From contig NC_134465.1 in assembly GCF_047948215.1 (NCBI RefSeq), forward strand, positions 42,445,946 through 42,509,945: a stretch of 64,000 nt of DNA. The letters are read 5' to 3'. Below the pieces are notes generated by a model. That model made no database searches and was not told where the DNA came from. It saw only the letters and a list, made by a program, of their open reading frames with translations. Numbering within the stretch: position 1 is the first letter of the stretch; every line of letters begins with the position of its first letter. Both the position numbers and the translations under genes were made by a program. Positions 25,070-36,579 of the stretch are shown here, in pieces. The DNA is from Lycorma delicatula. Lineage: Eukaryota; Arthropoda; Insecta; Hemiptera; Fulgoridae.

Positions 25070-25693
25070 CTAGCAGACTCGGCAATGCTTCGCTATTGCT
25101 AGATTTGAGTATATATACATATAGATTAAATGAACACAATTGAAAGTTTGATAAAACATTAACAAAATGAACTTTACTGAACTTCACAAAATTTAACCTT
25201 TCTGCTTTTCCTTTTTACCCTTTCTCATTTTCCTCTTTTCCCCATGTTTCCTTTTCCAATTTTTATTTTACCATATTCCCGTTCCCTTCCACATTTCCCT
25301 TTTCTCTTTCCCCCTATTTCAATTTTTCCCTTCTCGATCTTTCTCTTTTTTATTTTCTCTCTTTCCCTTTTCCAATTTTCCCCTTTCTCTCTTTTTCCCT
25401 GCGCGTAAATCGGTCCAGTAGTTTTTTAGTCTATAGCGGACACACATATAGGAAATATTGAAATGGAATCGTAAAATATTTAGTTAAGCGTGTGCAGATA
25501 GCGCTATTTAAAAAAAAATTACATGTTTTTACCTGTCACAGGTGTTACACCTTAGGCATATAAATAGTATGTATATAAAAACACGCACGTATTCGATTCC
25601 AACGTTGTGTCAAAATTTTAAAACAATCGGCGAAGAACTTTCGGAGATTTAAGATTTTGAACAAACGAAAATTTTTATTTTTATTTATATAGA
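25070..25693 (-). mobile_element. Non-autonomous Helitron-like element, both ends readable
   Basis: Read on the minus strand, the element starts TCTATATAAATAAAAATAAA at 25,693 and ends in CTAG at 25,073-25,070. The 3' end has a hairpin (GCAAT / ATTGC, 25,082-25,099) eight bases before CTAG. The flanking bases are A before TC and T after CTAG, the A^T target expected of Helitrons, which make no target duplication. The interior contains a C/T-rich variable tract at about 25,205-25,412 (A/G-rich in element orientation), next to a 'ggaccgatttacgcgc' block shared with 57,400 and 63,750. No Rep/helicase is encoded. Confidence 0.78.
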
Positions 25694-26814
25694 TTGTATT
25701 TTTTAAAAAAATACTGAATTTTTTTGTTAATCGATGCTTACACGTAAGCTGCGAGGTAAATTTTTTTGAAAAAAGAAAATCACTAAAGAAGAAAACAACT
25801 TGCTAATTAATGTATTTGCTTCCAATAAGAAAGAGTAAACTGACTGGATTACGTACATAGCGCTAATTCATTTACTTTTTTTTTTTTATATTATGCAAGT
25901 TCTATATTTATTTCTTTGTTTAACGTCCAGATTTATAATTATTGTATTTTTTTTTTTTTGTAATATGACAGTGTGGTAGACAACTTTTTTGGTACGTCAA
26001 AATTCGGATTCAGAATCTTCCGGATATGTCAAGGTTGTGATAGACTTAATCTGATAAATGTAAAATGAAATGTCCGGTAGACTAAAATATATCTGGTAAA
26101 CTAAAATTGTCTCCCAGGACAGTGGTAGTAAAAAAAAACAAGTAAATTGTGTTCTGTTGCCTTTCTAACTCATGCGTATGTACTTACAGTGTTTGTTAAT
26201 AATGTCAATTGATCTTACAATTTCTAATACAGTAAACGTTCTCTAAAATAGTCTTCTCTACATTTTTTGGGCGGATGAAATCAAAAGGATGGATTGTTAA
26301 GTTTTGGGTCTGTTGTGTAATTAAAGAGAAATGGAGGGCGTTCGCACACAGACATACATACACACAGTTTTTATTTAACTGTTATATATGTTAACAGTAT
26401 GAAGGCGGCGTTGCATTTGAAGACCATCTGCACTCCGTTTTTTTATATAGTAAATAATTCACATATTTTTTTTGTTAAATCGGCATAGTATATTTATTTA
26501 TTTGTATGTTATATTTATTTACTTGTATATACTTATACATTTAGCTTCAATTATTGTAATATATAGGTATATTATGTAAAGAGGAAGAGGTTTTTTTGTT
26601 CTGGATAGACAAAAAACTGTATGATCAATCGCAAGAAAATGTTTTTCATAAAATTTAATAAATTGTGAACTGTGATTGTTACTGTTTTAGCTGGGTTTGA
26701 ACTGATTGATTATGAATATCCAAAAACCAATTTCTAGATTTTTAGAGATTTCGAGTTTCAAGGGTTAAAATGCATTTTTGAACTTTTTTTTTTAAATCCG
26801 TTTAATTTATTTTT
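25694..26814. other. AT-rich non-coding stretch
   Basis: No gene, RNA or clear element can be read. Confidence 0.5.
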
Positions 26815-27036
26815 ATTTCTCGTAACAAATAAAGATCTCAGTGTGATTTTTGGCGAGTGTAATTTTCATGTCAATAAACCAATGTTTAGATTTTTGAAAT
26901 TCCACCATACAGAGAATGAATAAAGGTAAAAAAAAATTAAACAATGATTGTAAATTTTCCCAATTCCAACTATATTAAACGAAATATTTAGTAGATATGG
27001 ATTGCAAATAATATTCTTCAGATAAATATTCAGATA
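26815..27036 (+). repeat. Dispersed repeat, copy 2 (pair with 4494-4716)
   Basis: It aligns in the same orientation with 4494-4716, sharing 'tgtaattttcatgt', 'aaaggtaaaaa' and 'cttcagataaatat'. The two copies differ at many positions and by short indels. The 67-codon minus frame here is not conserved in copy 1 and is not supported. Confidence 0.6.
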
Positions 27037-27211
27037 AAAACAGTAAATTAACATTGATAAATATGACAATAAATGTTTATTGAGAAACAGTCAATTAAAA
27101 GAATAAGAGATATATATCTAATCTCTATTAACTAATTTGATGGAAATAAAATATTTTGTTTTCTATAATATATTCAATAACAATTTTGAAACCCACAATA
27201 CAAACTAAGTT

Positions 27212-27900
27212 AAATAATTTGACAGTTCTACTGATTGGTTTCTGCGAATAATGAAATGATGCTATTTTGCACTGTTGTTCTCTACTAAAAGTAAGTAATG
27301 ACATGTAGTTAATTTCTTAATGGTACATAATATTAATGTAATGTTTTGAACCCGTTTTACATTAATTATTTACTGTTGTATTGTATGATAATAACAACAT
27401 TAATCTAAACGGTGATTGTGAATAAAAATTAATGAATTCGTGTGAATAAATAATGTAAGTATTGCATTTTAATTTAATCTATCTTCTGTATTAGGTTTTG
27501 ATAAGTTCCCGAATAATTTTGTTTTTTAATAGATTTTAAAAAAACGCGTCAAAAATGTCGGCAGTTTAAGATTGTTTCTACTTCTCTTAAGCAACGAGAG
27601 AATGCGTTAAATACACACGTGACGTGTTTGAATACTGTCGGCGTCCCTTCTGATTGTACCGTTAACGGCTATTATTCAATTTAACGATGTAAGTTCATAT
27701 CTTACCTGAATGCTTGTAAAAGAAATAATTTGATAAGTGTACTGACAGGTTTTTGGAAATAATGAAATACTATTTTGCGCCGTGGTCCTTTAGTACAAAT
27801 AAGTAATGACATAATTTTCTTAATTGTACAAATGTGAATGTGAGTTTTTGAACTCTATTACTTATTTACATCTGTAATTCATACTAATTGTGTTATCTGA
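27212..27900 (+). repeat. Diverged direct duplication, period about 510 bp
   Basis: 27,212-27,400 and 27,722-27,900 share in order 'aaataatttga', 'aataatgaaat', 'ctattttgc', 'aagtaatgacat', and 'ttttgaac'. A GC-richer unique piece (27,540-27,690) lies between them. They may be the ends of an element in direct orientation, or an old tandem duplication. Confidence 0.5.
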
Positions 27901-29076
27901 ATAATATAAAACTGTAAGTAAGTTTTAAGACGTTATGTATTGTAGTTAATTTAGATCTTATCTTTTTGGTGTATATTTTATCTCAAAATTTTTTACTGTT
28001 TTAATATTTTTTGTGCTCGTAAACAAAGAGTTACATTTCGTTATTCGTGCTTGTTGTTTTAATTTCCATGTTAATAATTATTTTTAATATTAAGGCATAC
28101 TGGTTATTGCCGTTAAATAATTATGTAATGATTATCCAGCCTAGTAGCTATATGTTTGTGGTTAAAGAAATTAGTGAACATTTACTTCCTCACACAAATT
28201 ATATAAATCTAAGCCTCAAAGGTTTTGTTTATAAACTCAAATTTGTAATAATGCTATTATGAAATGCATAGTGAATTTATTCATTGAACAGCATGACAAA
28301 AAATGACATAAAACTTATTTATTAATAATTGAGTTTCAGATTAATATAATTTTTCTTCCAAGTCATGTGTAGCTAATTATTGGCTCCTTCCTGGCGTAAA
28401 TAGGAATGAAATAGTAATTAGCTGCCAAAGGCCTTTTTTTTTTTGAAAGAGTTTCATTATTCTGAAATTGGTATTCTAACTTTAAACCTAATATGGATTC
28501 ATTAATTAAAATTAGATGTAAAACAAACGTATTTAGAGAATTAAAACTAGAATTCAGATTTTTAAAGGAAGACAAAATGGAAAAGTTAATGATTCAATTT
28601 TTTCTCTAAGGGAAGCAATTTTGCTAAATCATTTTTAAAAAAAAAAACAAATTTTAACTTTTCCCTTTTACAAAACAATTCAAAATTTATTTTTATTTGT
28701 GATAAGTTCAAATTATGTCACTTGAACCCTTCTCCAAAATTCTACCTATCTTTTGATCTCATTGTGTTTAGTAAGTACTGCATGTTAATTAATTTGTAAC
28801 ATTATATCTTGTCATATTTTTTATATTAGATCATTCTTTCCATTACTAAATTATAACTACCTCAGAGTTGGGAGGAAGGCTTGTATAAGATGATACCATA
28901 CCACAACTTCTTGCAGTTTGATGATTCCACAACTTTGTGCAGAGTATGATCCTGGAAATTGAACATTATAAACTGCTAATGGCCTAATGATGAAGGGCTT
29001 AACAAACCCCTGGCTAGTCTAGTTGTACAGTGAAAATATTCATGGTGCTTCTTTTATATCTAATGTTCTTTTAAAC
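27901..29076. other. Non-coding stretch
   Basis: Short frames only. The segment at 28,855-29,040 is less AT-rich and less simple than its surroundings but gives no recognisable protein. Confidence 0.5.
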
Positions 29077-29500
29077 CATTGATTCTCAAACTTTTTGCCA
29101 CCACCCACATTGAGAATCAAAACCTTTTTAGATACCCCAATATTTTTAAACTTACCATCTGTTAAAACTAATAATTGCAATTATTGTTTTTAAATGTGGC
29201 ATCTCCTATTTCTGAGTTGAAACTTGTATTTTAAATGTGAGCAATTAAAATTCATATTTACAAGTATTTTTATTAAAATTACTTTCCAAAAAATTACAAT
29301 TTTATGTAGTTATATAACTGTATAACAACAATAGTGATATATTCAATATAACAATATAATAATTAAAACAAAGCTTCCCAATTGAAAGTTTTTTTCTACT
29401 AGTGTAGTAGGTATTTAATTTTAGTTTGAAATATCAGGAAACATCATTTTTGCTTTTTTTTTTTAAGTGGGAGAATTATCACCCACTTTGAGAACGAATA
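29077..29500. mobile_element. Possible hAT-type MITE
   Basis: The ends are imperfect inverted repeats: CATTGATTCTCAAA on the left and TATTCGTTCTCAAA (reverse complement) on the right. They resemble the CAGTGGTTCTCAAA termini common in hAT MITEs. The flanking octamers TTTTAAAC (29,069-29,076) and TTTTAACA (29,501-29,508) match at 6 of 8 positions, as an aged 8-bp duplication might. The interior is AT-rich and non-coding. Confidence 0.5.
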
Positions 29501-31600
29501 TTTTAACAATTTTTTTAATTAGGTACAAAATCTTCAACATTAATTTGTAACATTATAATTCAATTTCTGAACTTTGTTGTTTTTCTTTCTGGATTTCTTA
29601 TTTTATTTTACTGCCAAAAAGTGTTAGTTATGTGCTCTTTTTACATATTTGTATATTACAACTTTTATTATTTTTTTTCTTAGGAAATCCCATAGGGCTT
29701 TCGAACAGTATAAGACTTCAGGCAAAACTACTTTTTTTAGTGTGTTAATTTCACTTTTTTGAGTGAATATTATATTTATAAATAACACTTCATGATGTGT
29801 TTATCTCATGAACTATCATAGAATTATATAATCCAGCAGAAGCAAATAGAACATAAATGGGTGAGATCATAGGTGGTTCTGTTAATTGGCTTCAGTTATG
29901 TGTACCATAAATGTCTTCAGAATAACAGTTTTAAACTATTTTAAAAATGACTATTTAAAGGTAATCATTATTTAAAAAAAAAATACTTTTCCATGTTTAT
30001 TCATTTGTATGAAATGTTTTTAAATGAAATTCTTTTCATGAAGATGCTTTATAGATCAAACAGTATAACAGTAATATACAACTCAGAAAATGAGTTTTTA
30101 AATTTTTTATTTTGAAGAAGCCACTTTTGTTATAGTTTAAAAAAGTTGTAGTTTAAGTTATAGAAAATAGTTATAGTTTTAAAAAAATATAAGTGTTAAG
30201 AATTCTTGAGAAAATTGTTGATTTTTTGATTAAGTTATTTTCCCTTAATAAGAGAGTTGTGTGGATGATTTGGTAATTACACCATAAATGTTTCACTTGT
30301 ATAAAAAATGAAACCTCAGATAAAACTGAATTTACTGAAAAATATTTTTGTTAGTATAGATATTAAAAAAAAATTATTAAAAATATTTTTTAAAGGTTTT
30401 ATTAAATAATAACAGTAAATTAAAAAAAAAATTATACATATTTTTTCAGAAGTATTGAAAATTGAATTTTCAAAAAAATTTAATTTCTTATCAGTTATTA
30501 AATAAAATGATCAATTTAATGTTATTGTAAATGGCAATATAATCATAAAATTTTTAAATGTTTTTCTTGAAATTTAAATAAAAAAATTTGTAAATGTTAA
30601 ATTTATTTACATAATATTGTTTTGTATTACTGTGATTTACATGTTATTTTAATCATAAAAAACACAGCATTGTTATAGGTACTTGGCCTAAATCTTACCG
30701 GTTTATTTATAGAAACGTTCATAAAAAACCTGTTTTTAAAGGAAAAGAGAAAAAACAAAATTAAAATAATGATTAGAAAGAGAAAAATATTACATAAGTA
30801 TCTTTCCCTAATTTTCATCACTCTCGCTTAACCATTGCAACTTTTTTTTTAATAACACCCACAACTTACTAAAAATTAAGTGCTTCTTTTATTGTTTCCT
30901 GTTAAAATTGTTGTAACACCACAAACAAATATACAGACACACATAGATATAGGAGTAAACAAATTATCATAAAATATTACTTTGTGAAACATTATTAACT
31001 ATCATTAACTATAGTGTATAATGAGATAAAAAAAATATTAATACTTTTATTTTTTATATGTACATTTTTTAAAATTTTAATTATTTTATAAATAATATAA
31101 AATATCACAAAATATATCATTATTAACCTTACGATGGAATGTTTACACAAATCGTAGAAAAAGTCATGGACTCAATCCAAGTTGGATAATATAAAAATAT
31201 ACAAACATATTAAAATGAAAAAAAAAAACAAAAAAAAAATTCTTATTTATTAAATAAATAAATTTCTTGCAGAAAAAATATATACTGTTTTATTAGTCTT
31301 TAGTTGAATTTTGAAATCGTTTTATGATGAGTACAGTAAACATCTGTCCCCGCTTTAATACATCTAAGATGAACTGAATTGTAGTTGATGAATAAATATT
31401 TCTGAGGCATATACCTTTAATCGCATTATTTAAAAAGCCACTTGTAGGTACACGTTATTTATTGAATGTAGAATTCTATTCTAAACAGACAAAAATACAA
31501 GTAGTTTTGTTGCAGATGCTAAAAACTGGCTTATTTATATAACCAGTTTTTTTTCTTAAGTAGAAAAATCTTACAACACAGTTGTAGGACATTCCCGTCG
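29501..31600. other. AT-rich non-coding stretch
   Basis: Very AT-rich, with A and T homopolymers. No gene or bounded element can be read. Confidence 0.55.
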
Positions 31601-31960
31601 CACAGCTTTTTTATGATGCACGGCTTTTAATCTGCAAGTCAACTGGAAAACTCTCAGAGAATAGGAAATTGTGGCTGACTTCCTCCGTTTCCTCGCCCTG
31701 AGCAGAATGACTGAAGAGTTATAAAGTAGAGTAGTACACCGGGTAGCTAGGAACCGACTGAACAGTTGGTTGGTCGGAGGTAGGCGTGTTAGAATCGAGC
31801 CACAGTTAGTCAGTAAAAGTAATGGTGATTATTATTATGATATTGGCTGTCAGCGGAACGGCGATTGGGCTGCTGAGGGCATGGATTCCTATGCAGCCGT
31901 GAGGTGTCTGCATAGCGTTGAGGCATCTCAACGCTGGTAGTAAGTGGAATTAAATGTCAT
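31600..31960 (+). promoter_or_regulatory. Candidate promoter and 5' exon with short signal-like frame
   Basis: A GC-richer, non-repetitive block has TATAAAG at 31,720-31,726 and initiator-like TCAGT near 31,809. An ATG at 31,822 opens a 26-codon frame to 31,902 (MVIIIMILAVSG..., hydrophobic start). The block ends in AT-rich DNA after 'ctggtagtaagtgg', a weak splice-donor context. It could be the first exon of a host gene or part of an unrecognised repeat. No downstream coding exon was found in the window. Confidence 0.28.
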
Positions 31961-32712
31961 GCAGGCTTACTCACACAGCTTAATATAACATATTTATCTT
32001 TTTATTTAAATATTATATTTTTTGTGTGTTTAATTCAATAATTCTCACTACAGCGCACACCTATACTATATTTCATTCACACGGGTGTGCCGGTACAAGT
32101 AGCCACTTTAAATATATTTTTACACTTTAAATATATTTAATTCTACTAATCACCTATGATGTCACAACATAACAGTTGACTACAGCAATAGTTTGTTAAC
32201 TGGGATGTTAGGTTTATATGGTGAGGGAAGGGTGGCTGGTTTAAGTTCCCACTTTGATGGGGAAAAAATTTGTGGATCCAACAAGATGCTAATAGAAAAG
32301 CTGTAACGAAAAAGACCCACCGTGCTGCCATACAGTGGGTAAAATCACCCCTTGTACTGCCTTCTATAACTCTTCAAAATTAAAACCATTTTTAATTTTG
32401 GTGGGGGGTGAAATTTAGCAGAAATTTTTTTTTTACAAAAGTTGTTTATTAATATTCATAAAATTATCAAATAAAAATATAACCTTAATTATGCAAAATC
32501 TGTAGACGATTTCCTTTTCCTCTGTATCCCCACCCGCAGTCCTTTTAAAGTGAAAATTTAATAACATCAATGCCTCTACTTTAGAAATACTCGTTTTATA
32601 GCCAATTTTGGTAAAATCGGTATATTACTTCTAGAAATATAAGGCGATTTACACACCAATATACATAATTAATATACATAATTAATCATACATTAATAAA
32701 ATCAATAAATCG
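31961..32712. other. Non-coding stretch
   Basis: No gene is recognised. A 61-codon minus frame at 32,146-32,331 has no family resemblance. Confidence 0.5.
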
Positions 32713-32826
32713 CCTACTACTGATATACTATCCATAAAAAAAACAATGTCATGAAATTTTTTTATACACTTTTAAATGCTTTTCCATTTATCACAATAAA
32801 AAATATTTTACAATTTTTACAGTGTT

Positions 32827-32921
<95 letters not shown>

Positions 32922-33043
32922 ACTACTGATATACTATCCATAAAAAAAACAATGTCATGAAATTTTTTTGTACACTTTTAAACGCTTTTCCATTTATCAC
33001 AATAAAAAATATTTTACAATTTTTACAGTGTTGCACACACACA
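32713..33043 (+). repeat. 206-bp tandem duplication that includes a CA microsatellite
   Basis: The segment starting 'cctactactgatatactatcc' at 32,713 is repeated from 32,919 with only a few changes, so the period is 206 bp. Copy 1 ends in a long (CA)n tract (about 32,826-32,917); copy 2 has only a few CA units near 33,033-33,043 before unrelated sequence. The two short plus frames beginning MKFF are the same frame duplicated, not genes. Confidence 0.85.
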
Positions 33044-33347
33044 TTTTTTTATACTTTTTTTTTCATATCTACTAATAACCTAAATATTATTAATAGTACA
33101 CAATTTACCATACTTGCGACTTGGCGTTATAGTGACACAAACAATAACTGGATGAAGAATTTTGTAATTAACATAAATTACAAACTAAAATTGAAGTAGT
33201 ATAAAAATATATTTTATTTATTTGCGACAATATTTTTGCAGCGACATTTTATTTGCATTAAATATATTTGAAAAAAGTGAATAAATTGTCAGCTGCAGAA
33301 CTAATGGTTACTTCCTAAATGTTATTACTCGTAAATCGAACTCAACG

Positions 33348-33520
33348 GGTTGATCTAGTGGTAAACTCGTATTCGCAAATTAGCTGATTTCGAAATCGAG
33401 AGTTCTAAGGTTCAAATTCTAGTAAAAGCAGTTATTTGCATACGGATTACTAGATCGTGGATACCGATGTTCTTTGGTGATAGGGTTTCAATTAACCACA
33501 TATCTCAGGATTGGTCGACC
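33348..33520 (+). mobile_element. tRNA-derived SINE, 3'-truncated
   Basis: Same family as 3434-3713. The A-box region 'ttgatctagtggtaaactcg', the B-box-like GTTCAAATTC and 'gatagggtttcaattaacca' are all present. It stops abruptly at 'ggattggtcgacc', where a GC-rich element begins, so the 3' tail is missing. Confidence 0.78.
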
Positions 33521-34725
33521 ACCGTGATGGTGCGGTGCGGGAGCCGAGAATCGACAAACCAGGCTTAGGGGCCTCCATATCGCATGAGCCACAAACGGAA
33601 TAACGCGTAAGATACGTTTCCGGGGTCGCGAGTGAATGGTTTTCGCGAGTTATACGGTCTCAAGACATCAAAATACGGTAAGTCGTGGTTAAAACAAAAA
33701 CGCGGTCCTCATTTTTTTTTTCCGCGTGTGTTTTGTTTCTCTTGTTTCAGAAACGGGAGAAACGTGGATGTGGAACGACTCGTCGTGCCGTCTTGGGAAA
33801 CGGCCTTCCTTCCTTTCGTCCTGTCACCCTAAAATAAAATAAAAGTTAAAATTTTTTTTCGTGTGTGTGTTCTGTTTCTTTTGTTGCAGATACCAACAGC
33901 CACCACAATAAACAAATCGTTTCTTCACTGTGGCCACGCGGTCCCCCCCAACCCATTCCCGGACACACGTGTGTCTGGAGATTAATAATTATGTGCAGTA
34001 AATAATTTCTGTTTACTGCTTATAAGAAAATCGCCGCCCCAAAACCGCGATCGCGAATAGGTATCACCATTTTGTAAGTTCCCTATTACCTTTCCTTTCA
34101 AGAAAGAAGAAAGAGGGAACGAGCCCAGCAGTCACTAGCCCAGCAGCCACCTGCCCAGTAGCCACTGACAGCACGGAAGAAGGAAGAAACCTGCACTTTC
34201 CCCCGATCAGCCCTTTGGGGCCTCGGGAATTTTAAGGTTAACGGTATGTAACTTCGGTTACTACCAATTCTCGGAAAGTGCAGGCCAAAGAAGAATGAAG
34301 AGGTCATCGGAAGAAGAAGATGAAGAAGAAGGAAGACCCCCTACTCGTCCCAACATCATGGACTGGAGTCCGGAACAGAGCCCAGTAGAGATGCGTCCTG
34401 AAAGGCAGCCATAACAGAAGTGGATGAAGAACTTCTACAACACCTCTCCTTTAAAACTTACAAGTAAATTAAAATAAACCAGCAATTGCGACTCCTCCGG
34501 AGAAGGGGGCGCATTGCTCCCTCCATATAGTTAGTGCCCCGTTGTAGCGTATTCCTGCTAGCCTATGAAGCGTTAGCACCGAAAGGACTTCAGTGGACCG
34601 TCTGAAGGGGAATTACGTCGGGAGGACAGGTTTCATAAGCCTAGCCTTCCGCGGTCGGCCCATAAAATGGGTTCGATAACGCTGGTTTAACGACGGATTG
34701 GAATGCAATTAAATCTGTCTTTAAA
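33521..34725 (+). mobile_element. GC-rich element of unknown class, probable retroelement relic
   Basis: A GC-rich block of about 1.2 kb abuts a truncated SINE and ends in AT-rich DNA. It contains an in-frame ATG at about 33,632 leading to the strong donor G|GTAAGT (intron from 33,678). Two acceptors with pyrimidine tracts end at 33,750 and 33,889, lying in near-duplicate stretches about 139 bp apart. A 39-codon acidic frame runs from 34,295 to 34,414 (MKRSSEEEDEEEG..., then Pro/Arg-rich), like the start of a retroelement ORF1. The 34,480-34,700 part looks like a 3' UTR. An internally deleted LINE is my best guess; a host exon is an alternative. Confidence 0.4.
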
Positions 34726-36579
34726 ATTCTAAATAATAAACAAAACTTGAAAAATTAGACCCGCCATTTAAAATAAACCTCTTAAAAACACGCCCGATTA
34801 GAATCATCCAGCAGCAAGGGACTCTGTCCAGGTTCTGCGATTGTAGAGAGAAATAAACTCCGGCCAACTTTGCATTCCATTCCATTCCAATTAGCATCTT
34901 TAAATTTCCAAATAATTTGAATTTTATAGGTAGAAAACATAAGCATTTGTGTAAAATTCGACAGATTTTGGTTCACTGATATTATCAAGTCTGACGGGGA
35001 CTCTATCCCAGAAATTTTTGGACGGAAGTAATACAACGCTGTACGGAGTTCCGACTGAGTATTAAATTTCTATTTTTCCAAATTATCCCCTTCATTTATT
35101 TTTAGATTAGACGTTATCTGTGTGAAAATAGTCTTCAAAATTTATTACGAAGGTAAAGAATACATTTTTATTTTTTATTTTAAATGCGTATAATATTGTC
35201 ATATGTGTTTAACTTCGTTTTATATCTCGAAGTCGAGTGTAGTAGTTATCTTAGTACATATTAACTCTAGATATTTGCGGATTTAACATCGAATTTTATT
35301 AAATAAATCAGAATACTAATGAGGAGATTAGTAATTATAACTTTAAAAACTTTATAATAAACCCCAAGAATGTTCAGCAACATCGTTGCCAGTTTTTTTT
35401 AACAGGGAATTTGATATATCTAAAATAATAATTTCTACTTTTATATAGAAAAATAAATTCTTTTTTTACGGATTAAACAATATAACCGTAATATATCAAC
35501 AGATAATAGTGATATTCAACAATGTGTTGTAGTTATAAAGGAAGATAAATTCAGACGGTAAAAAAACAAAGAATTAAAATAATTTAATAGGTTATTCTAT
35601 AAATATAAACTTACATTTTTATCGCTGAAAGATTATTTCTTTGTATTAGAATTCCTTTTCTATAATTTTAAGAATCCGGACGTACGTTTGTGTAGGGTTA
35701 TTATTTTTTTTAACTATCTACATTTGTTTGAAAATTAACAATTTTCATGTAAAATATAAATATAACGATAACTCCTTTATAAATTAAATACTCGTATATA
35801 CAATCTTTAATTATTAGATGACACTGTTTTAGCAAACAATAATGTAAAATAAATGACGTAGTGTTTTATGAATACAATTAAATGAATTAATTTTTTATGG
35901 CGTAATAGTAATTATGCTGCAATATTAACTTATAGTGTAACACTGCTAATTATTTTATAAGTTAAGAAAAATCATCCTCCATGAATGTTTATGTACATAC
36001 AAGTTATTAAACGATTTACGATGCACGTACAATTTTTAAACACAAAATTCAGCAAATATGAGAAAACAGAAAGCAAATCTAAGATAAAAATTTTATTCCG
36101 GTTTCAGTCCAGTCCGCTACTGAGAATCAAGTTACCGTGGTATATTTTTAACTCGGTTATCTAATTTTAAAAATTCTAATCGCTGAAGAAATTGCGCAGA
36201 TTTCCCGGAATTTATATTAGTTAAAATAAAAATATATTATATACAAAGCATTAAACCTGGTGGTATTTGCGTAGAGTATGTCACCGGCATCCCACAGATT
36301 ACTTCAAAAGAAATTAAACTTCGATTTAACACTACGAATGTGTATTGTTAAATCTACACATATATAATACAATAAACAAGACATATTTTACTTACAAACA
36401 TAATCTTTATTCATCTCTTGGGTTAACCGATAACTAATATAAATTAAATTCGCAACGTTTCAGTTAGAATTTCAAGTGACAATATATATTCATACAATCA
36501 TCATACAAAATTCTCCTTCATACTAAGAAATTGACTGATCTACCCGTCCTAAAAAACAATATTTTGTTCACATTACACG
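34726..36579. other. AT-rich non-coding stretch
   Basis: An 84-codon minus frame at 34,782-35,036 is less simple than chance frames but matches no family I recognise. Otherwise nothing is readable. Confidence 0.45.

Noticed and set aside
34782..35036. 84-codon minus frame as a gene
   Set aside because: No family resemblance, no splice or promoter context, and the flanks are plain AT-rich DNA; kept only as a note.
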